9,813 nt of DNA, from contig DAHWIS010000011.1 in NCBI GenBank assembly GCA_027344745.1, positions 1 to 9,813 on the forward strand. The letters are read 5' to 3'. Origin of the DNA: Microcaldota archaeon (GTDB lineage Archaea > Micrarchaeota > Micrarchaeia > Micrarchaeales > Micrarchaeaceae). Below the pieces are notes generated by a model that was not told the DNA's origin, ran no database searches, and worked only from the letters and a program-made list of their open reading frames with translations. A program made the translations under genes and the position numbers. This document shows positions 6,085 to 9,813 of this stretch, one piece after another; the stretch's first letter is position 1; every line of letters begins with the position of its first letter.

Positions 6085-7221
6085 TTATACCTGTTTTTTT
6101 GCCTTTTTTTCCATTGCTGCATCGTTCAGGCATTCTGCAATGCATTTTTTAATGGCATGGATGTCCGCATCAGTCCTTATCGCATGCGCATCCATATGGG
6201 TTTTTGATGCGTTGTGCCCCTGCTTTATCAAGCATTCCATGACCTTGAACGGGCTTACGGCTGCTATCCCTATCATCTTTGTCATACGCGGTATGCTGTA
6301 GTATAAAGGTATGTCCAATTCAGAATTTATCAGGTCTACAAAGTCTATAGAATCTTTGTCGTAGCTATTTTTTTCCATAAAATCCGAAATCCTGCCGATT
6401 ATTTCATGATTGTATATCCTTCCAGTCCATAACGGCCCCGAGACATAAAGCTCCGATGAGCATACGTCGCATCTTTTATCCGGAAACGCTTTCTCATCGA
6501 TGCCTCTGTTGCCGCATTTCCTGCAGTATACCCCATATCCCAATTGCGTTATAGACTTATAAGCATTCGATGCGCCGTGCACCAGTCTCACGAACACTCG
6601 CATGTAATGCAGGTAAGAGAACGAAGCCTCAACCTCTATCCCATAATTAAACTGTCCGGCCAATCTTGCTATGTACCCTATAAGTATTCTTATCCCTATC
6701 TCGTAGCATAGTTCATTATGCATGGGTCTTGCTAGATATATGCGCAGACAGGCCTTCTCCTGCGCCCCGCATAACACCGCAGTATCGGTGGATGTAACCA
6801 TAAGCCTTGTGCCGTCCTTTGATATCTTGAGGAGGTCTTGAATATTGGGCGCCGCAGAGCCGAACGGATCCAAATCTATAAAGTCATACCTGTCCCCTTT
6901 CAAGTTAGCGAATTCTTGTATGCTAGTAGAATACGCAATTGCATGCCTCTTTACCCTATTGGATTTAATATTCTGCATCAAGGTTCTGTATGCGTCTATG
7001 TTTATGTCTAGGAATGTTACATTGTCTATTTTGGCCTCCTTTATGTATCGTATGCCGCGTATTCCTGTAGCCGAAGTTGCGTCCAGCACTTTAGCGCCTT
7101 TATCCGCAAGCACGGCCGTGTACGCTACGCTGATATCCCTGGATAGTTTTCCTTTCGGATTCAAGAACGCCTTGTCGTAATATTTTATGTTTGCTTTTCC
7201 TTCGCTATACATACTATGCAT
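6085..7221 (-). CDS. trm1: tRNA (guanine26-N2)-dimethyltransferase
   Basis: Trm1 uses S-adenosylmethionine to dimethylate G26 of tRNAs. This 378-aa protein has the archaeal form. Residues 18-33 (AFLNPKGKLSRDISV) match the N-terminal Y/F-NP-x-x-x-x-RD-x-S block. The SAM-binding motif is LDATSATGIRGIRY at 46-59, the acidic motif LDIN at 71-74, and the catalytic DPFGSAAP at 118-125, where the family usually has DPFGSPAPF. STDTAVLCG is at 144-152. The zinc-binding pairs C233-x2-C236 and C251-x2-C254 follow. Its length is usual for the family. The ATG at 7221 overlaps the DUF357 stop by eight bases; a second ATG at 7212 is possible. Either way the two genes are probably cotranscribed and translationally coupled. 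The tRNA-Leu in this window carries G26. Confidence 0.95.
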   Translation of the reverse strand: MHSMYSEGKANIKYYDKAFLNPKGKLSRDISVAYTAVLADKGAKVLDATSATGIRGIRYIKEAKIDNVTFLDINIDAYRTLMQNIKSNRVKRHAIAYSTSIQEFANLKGDRYDFIDLDPFGSAAPNIQDLLKISKDGTRLMVTSTDTAVLCGAQEKACLRIYLARPMHNELCYEIGIRILIGYIARLAGQFNYGIEVEASFSYLHYMRVFVRLVHGASNAYKSITQLGYGVYCRKCGNRGIDEKAFPDKRCDVCSSELYVSGPLWTGRIYNHEIIGRISDFMEKNSYDKDSIDFVDLINSELDIPLYYSIPRMTKMIGIAAVSPFKVMECLIKQGHNASKTHMDAHAIRTDADIHAIKKCIAECLNDAAMEKKAKKQV

Positions 7222-7468
7222 CTTTGTTGAAGAATATTTCTTTTACCGAATCAATTAATCCGTGTGCGTACGATATGCTAGCAAAGGCCGTGAAAAGGTC
7301 CCCTTTATCCAGATAGCTCTTTGCGTCTTTTGCGTACATGACGGAAAGGTCAACTACATAGTTGACCTTTTTGGAATTATCCATTCCCTCAGGCATCCGA
7401 TACATTTCAATATTATTTTCATAGAACATGGCGATATCCTTTTCTATTCTGGCCTTTGCGTCTTCCAC
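7214..7468 (-). CDS. DUF357-family protein
   Basis: This 84-aa helical protein matches the small archaeal DUF357 family. It has an N-terminal helix (EDAKARIEKDI), a central YRMPEGMD turn, and the conserved block AKSYLDKGDLFTAFASISYA followed by HGLIDS (residues 47-74). The family has no established biochemical role. Its second half resembles helical hairpins that count as protein-protein or nucleic-acid contacts, but nothing more can be read. It starts with GTG at 7468, supported by GGTGA five bases upstream and by the TATA box TTTATAAA (minus strand, about 7487-7494). It overlaps trm1 by eight bases, so a role near tRNA modification is possible by association only. Confidence 0.8.
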   Translation of the reverse strand: MEDAKARIEKDIAMFYENNIEMYRMPEGMDNSKKVNYVVDLSVMYAKDAKSYLDKGDLFTAFASISYAHGLIDSVKEIFFNKDA

Positions 7469-7537
7469 CTACTCACCGAATACTAATTTATAAATACTGA
7501 TTTATAACTTGCCATAAATATATTTAACGGTGTTTCA
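7469..7537. promoter_or_regulatory. Divergent promoter between DUF357-trm1 and the 204-aa gene/AK6 pair
   Basis: These 69 bases serve genes on both strands. Minus strand: TTTATAAA at about 7487-7494 lies about 20-27 bases before the GTG at 7468, fitting a leaderless or very short leader. Plus strand: TTTATAAC at 7501-7508 is about 30-37 bases before the ATG at 7538, with a second AT-rich stretch AAATATATTTAA at 7516-7527 that is too close for the ATG. Shared control of the two pairs is possible because the boxes sit only seven bases apart. Confidence 0.5.
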
Positions 7538-8152
7538 ATGGCCGATATGTGGAGTGACTATACTGATACTATAATAAGCATAATGGAAGACGAAATAAAA
7601 AGCAAGTACGACATATCTATAAGGGATATACTTTCTGATCCTGCCGGCGCATTGGACGTGGAAAACATAGGCACGAAAATAGCTAATGCAGAGGAGGACA
7701 TTAATAAGTATATAGATGATGTGAATGCGTCTCTTACCGACCAGAGGAAAGCATTGGAGGACGAAGCTTCAAAATGCGATTCAATAACAAAACAGCTCAA
7801 TCAAAACATTGTGATGCATACGCGCCAGAACAACGTGCCTTTGATAAAACCCGATTCAATCGACAGAGACGAAAGCAGGGACGAGATTATATATATAAGC
7901 ACCGTAGAGAACGGGATTATGAATCTTATAGGGAAACTCATAGCGTCATCAAACCTCGTTGCCGATTTCACTAATAACTACAATGAATATTCGATAGGCA
8001 ATTGGTTCTTCAGCGGGGCCAAAAATTATTCAATACGTGTTAGTCTAACCACCAATCCCGTGCTTACCATAGATGCTACAAAAGAAGAGATCGCCTCGCT
8101 GTTCGATGTGGCTAAAAATATTTTGAAAGGGTCATCAAATAGCCAAAAATGA
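7538..8152 (+). CDS. Unrecognised 204-aa acidic, helical protein
   Basis: I do not recognise a family. Residues 1-95 are acidic and mainly helical, with a likely coiled-coil stretch at about 45-92 (IANAEEDINKYIDD then LTDQRKALEDEA). After a Pro/Asp-rich linker (100-114) come a second helical region (118-150) and a short, probably beta, segment at 155-180 (WFFSGAKNYSIRVSL, then LTIDAT), and a final helix. There is no signal peptide, membrane segment or metal-binding cluster. The TATA box at 7501-7508 and an open frame from the first ATG support it. One base separates its TGA from the GTG start of the AK6-type gene, so the two are probably translated together, which makes a link to ribosome assembly or to that kinase a reasonable guess only. 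Confidence 0.8.
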   Translation: MADMWSDYTDTIISIMEDEIKSKYDISIRDILSDPAGALDVENIGTKIANAEEDINKYIDDVNASLTDQRKALEDEASKCDSITKQLNQNIVMHTRQNNVPLIKPDSIDRDESRDEIIYISTVENGIMNLIGKLIASSNLVADFTNNYNEYSIGNWFFSGAKNYSIRVSLTTNPVLTIDATKEEIASLFDVAKNILKGSSNSQK

Positions 8153-8153
8153 T

Positions 8154-8729
8154 GTGCACGGGCTTGTCATAGGGGTAACCGGCACTCCAGGCGTCGGTAA
8201 AACCTATCTGTCCAAGTCGCTTTCTATGATTGTTTCAAATTCGAAAGTCATCGAGATAAATAGCATAGTAAAAAGATACGGTCTATTCTCGGGGATCGAT
8301 GAATTAGGGGCAAAGATAGCAGACCTGAAAAGACTTTCAATAAGGATCAATCGCATGCTGAAGAATGAAACGCATACGGTGTTCATAACCGGTCACCTAG
8401 TCCAGGAATTGAATATAAATTACGATATCATATTGGTTAAGAGATTAAACCTGAGGGAATTGTTATACAGGCTCAAACGCAGAAAATATGCTATGGCAAA
8501 AATTAGAGAAAACCTGATATCTGAAGCTTTGGACTATTGTGGCGTCAAAGCGCGTTCGATGTCTAATGAAGTGTATGAAATAGAGAGTGAAGCTTCACTA
8601 GCAAAAATAAAATCATACATCGTATCGATACAATCCGACAAGGCCGCCATAAGGCCCATTACAAAACAGATCAACCATATGGGGGAACTTGCAATACTTG
8701 CAAAAGAGGAAAAGAAAATAGGCATATAA
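8154..8729 (+). CDS. AK6/Fap7-type adenylate kinase
   Basis: The 191-aa protein has a Walker A motif GTPGVGKT at residues 10-17, close to the GTPGTGKT of the AK6/Fap7 family. It also has family blocks at 77-83 (FITGHLV, usually VIEGHLSH) and 91-97 (DIILVKR), and the lid-like R-x-K-Y-x-x-x-K-x-x-EN-x-x-x-E segment at 109-124. These proteins convert ATP plus AMP to two ADP, or act as an ATPase, and in eukaryotes and archaea help assemble the small ribosomal subunit through uS11. The acidic residue before GH is Thr here, and His in the same block is Gln, so activity may differ. The start is a GTG one base after the previous stop. The last 25 residues extend past the usual fold. Confidence 0.85.
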   Translation: MHGLVIGVTGTPGVGKTYLSKSLSMIVSNSKVIEINSIVKRYGLFSGIDELGAKIADLKRLSIRINRMLKNETHTVFITGHLVQELNINYDIILVKRLNLRELLYRLKRRKYAMAKIRENLISEALDYCGVKARSMSNEVYEIESEASLAKIKSYIVSIQSDKAAIRPITKQINHMGELAILAKEEKKIGI

Positions 8730-8751
8730 CCTTTTCATTGCATGCGGGGCG
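8730..8751. other. Short convergent spacer
   Basis: Only 22 bases separate the convergent AK6-type and zinc-finger genes. CCTTTT at 8730-8735 is a weak plus-strand termination signal. Better T runs (CCTTTCTTTTC, 8776-8786) lie inside the 3' end of the zinc-finger gene, so the two transcripts probably overlap at their ends. Confidence 0.3.
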
Positions 8752-9126
8752 TTATCCGTTCATCTTCATGTCGTTCCTTTCTTTTCTTATTCTGCACATC
8801 ACGCATACATCCAGATTATTGTCAAAATGCTTGTTGCATACGTGCCTCTTGCATACTTTGCATACATGCGTGGCATCGGTCATACAAACGGCGCACACGC
8901 CCAAATCCACGGATTTTTCATTTGCTGCTTCTGCTCCCCTATCCTTCAACTTCAATGCGCATGCAGTGCATACCCCTGCCGAAAAATCATAATGGCGGTT
9001 GCATACGCGCCTATTGCACTGCCTGCATGTGTGCGTAGCTTCGCGGCTGCATATTTCACATAAGCTAGTAGTTGTGTACTGCTTTCTTTGCACTTGTGGT
9101 TTATGCTCCACTAAAACACCAATCAT
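8752..9126 (-). CDS. Tandem zinc-finger protein (two B-box/cross-brace-like repeats)
   Basis: This 124-aa protein is two copies of one finger. Repeat 1 has ligand candidates C23, C26, H32, C34, C37, C42, H45, C53 and C56. Repeat 2 has C78, C81, H87, C89, C92, C97, H100, C108 and C111. Both fit C-x2-C-x5-H-x-C-x2-C-x4-C-x2-H-x7-C-x2-C exactly, so each probably binds two zinc ions in a cross-brace like B-box domains. A charged 20-residue linker joins them, and basic tails flank them. The family is unknown to me; protein or RNA binding is possible. Its ATG overlaps the cca stop as ATGA (9123-9126), which implies translational coupling to the CCA enzyme. The Cys-rich frames on the plus strand here are only its antisense. 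Confidence 0.85.
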   Translation of the reverse strand: MIGVLVEHKPQVQRKQYTTTSLCEICSREATHTCRQCNRRVCNRHYDFSAGVCTACALKLKDRGAEAANEKSVDLGVCAVCMTDATHVCKVCKRHVCNKHFDNNLDVCVMCRIRKERNDMKMNG

Positions 9127-9813
9127 ATCCCAGTCTTTTGGAGCAGGGCAGAGTATACCAATTTTGCGTATTCTTCGGGTATTCTATTCACGAATAAGGC
9201 GCAATTCCTTTTCTTGATATCGGGAGGGAAACTGAAACCGGAGTCCCTCACTGCACTTTTTATAAGCGCATCTGCGCTTTCATATTTTGTTTTTTCTATC
9301 GAGCATAGTTTGTCCCCATCAAGAAACATGTTCTGCCATTTCGAATGCTTCTTATAAAATGCATAGCTGCCTTTTTCTATAAATACGCTAGGTCCTACTA
9401 CCACATTGGCATGCATATCTTTTTTGTTCATCAAAAATGCTATTGCAGCCCTGCCATTTGCAAGATTTTGCAACTCGAGCAAAGGTTCAAACCCATTTCT
9501 TTTCAGGCTGTCTGCGAGTTTTCCTCTCAGCCTTTTTATTTGGGGCCATAAGGTATCTTCCGATATTGCCGGCACTTTGATGCCTATGGCGTAAACATTA
9601 ATCTCGTATCTTTGGAGCATTCTAGACAAGCTAAACCTGGAATTCCTATCTGAATATTTTATGCCATAAAAGCTGTTGACCGAAGGTTTCTCGAGCAGCC
9701 TTCTTGATGCTATTACCAATCTTGCTATGGACTCTCTGGATACGCTGGCCGCAACGTTTCTCTCTTTATCTGTAGGGTCTATAACTACGAAGTCGGATTT
9801 GAAGAAGCCGGCA
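9123..9813 (-). CDS. cca: CCA-adding enzyme, class I archaeal tRNA nucleotidyltransferase (C-terminal part)
   Basis: The frame is open from the window edge (9812 on the minus strand) to the TGA at 9123-9125 and gives 229 residues. The first visible residues read AGFFKSDFVVIDPTDKERN and continue as VAASVSRESIARLV, matching the V-DP-D-x-x-RNVAA-x-(L/V)S block of archaeal CCA enzymes. LLEKPSVNSFY follows, and later the tail-domain stretches with NGRAAIAF and VVVGPSV. Full-length archaeal enzymes have about 430-450 residues, so the catalytic head (with the G-S and metal-binding Asp) lies beyond the right edge. It adds CCA to tRNA 3' ends from CTP and ATP without a template; the tRNA-Leu gene in this window lacks an encoded CCA. 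A TTG at 9719 is not a real start because homology extends upstream. It overlaps the downstream zinc-finger gene by four bases. Confidence 0.92.
   Translation of the reverse strand, partial: AGFFKSDFVVIDPTDKERNVAASVSRESIARLVIASRRLLEKPSVNSFYGIKYSDRNSRFSLSRMLQRYEINVYAIGIKVPAISEDTLWPQIKRLRGKLADSLKRNGFEPLLELQNLANGRAAIAFLMNKKDMHANVVVGPSVFIEKGSYAFYKKHSKWQNMFLDGDKLCSIEKTKYESADALIKSAVRDSGFSFPPDIKKRNCALFVNRIPEEYAKLVYSALLQKTGI

Noticed and set aside
8738..9217. Several Cys-rich plus-strand frames.
   Set aside because: They are antisense to the zinc-finger and cca genes; the Cys/His spacing makes sense only on the minus strand.
1..9813. Search for CRISPR arrays, insertion sequences, phage or toxin-antitoxin genes.
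   Set aside because: I found no spaced repeats, transposase, integrase or toxin-like genes; the window is mostly core translation and metabolism genes.

Overview
The window looks archaeal and most likely comes from a small-genome DPANN lineage such as the Micrarchaeota/ARMAN group; the lineage is an inference. Signs of archaea are the archaeal/eukaryotic-type TyrRS, Trm1, an AK6/Fap7-type adenylate kinase, a class I (archaeal) CCA-adding enzyme, a DUF357 protein, TATA-box promoters about 25 bases before RNA starts, several starts with little or no leader, and frequent ATA and AGG/AGA codons. Genes are tightly packed, with several short overlaps. I see no phage, IS, CRISPR or recognisable defence genes.

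Layout, left half (mostly + strand): the last 29 codons of a probable UMP kinase (1-90); a Nudix hydrolase (159-701); an MscS-type channel (793-1701); a 235-base gap holding the tyrS promoter and a doubtful tiny ORF; tyrosyl-tRNA synthetase (1937-3019) followed 18 bases later by a cytosolic alkaline-phosphatase-superfamily phosphodiesterase (3038-4504); a tRNA-Leu(CAA) gene (4647-4743); and a C39-like papain-fold protein (4781-5440).

Right half: a 218-base gap with a GC-rich structured element (5441-5658); a small CxxC/CxxC zinc protein on the minus strand (5659-5934); the minus-strand pair DUF357-trm1 (7468 down to 6085); a divergent promoter; the plus-strand pair of an unrecognised 204-aa protein and an AK6-type kinase (7538-8729); and, facing it, a minus-strand pair made of cca (partial, running off the right edge) and a tandem zinc-finger protein that overlaps it by ATGA.

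Much of the window serves tRNA and translation: TyrRS charges tRNA-Tyr, Trm1 dimethylates G26, the CCA enzyme adds the 3' end (the tRNA-Leu gene does not encode CCA), and AK6/Fap7 proteins act in small-subunit assembly. The strongest unusual signal is in the tRNA-Leu gene. Its T-loop is 12 bases too long, and the extra bases sit in a near-ideal bulge-helix-bulge fold, predicting a 12-nt intron at position 58/59. Other points for a second look are a C39-like protein with Ser where the catalytic Cys should be, two uncharacterised zinc proteins, and the 204-aa partner of AK6. I do not see a complete new multi-gene system.
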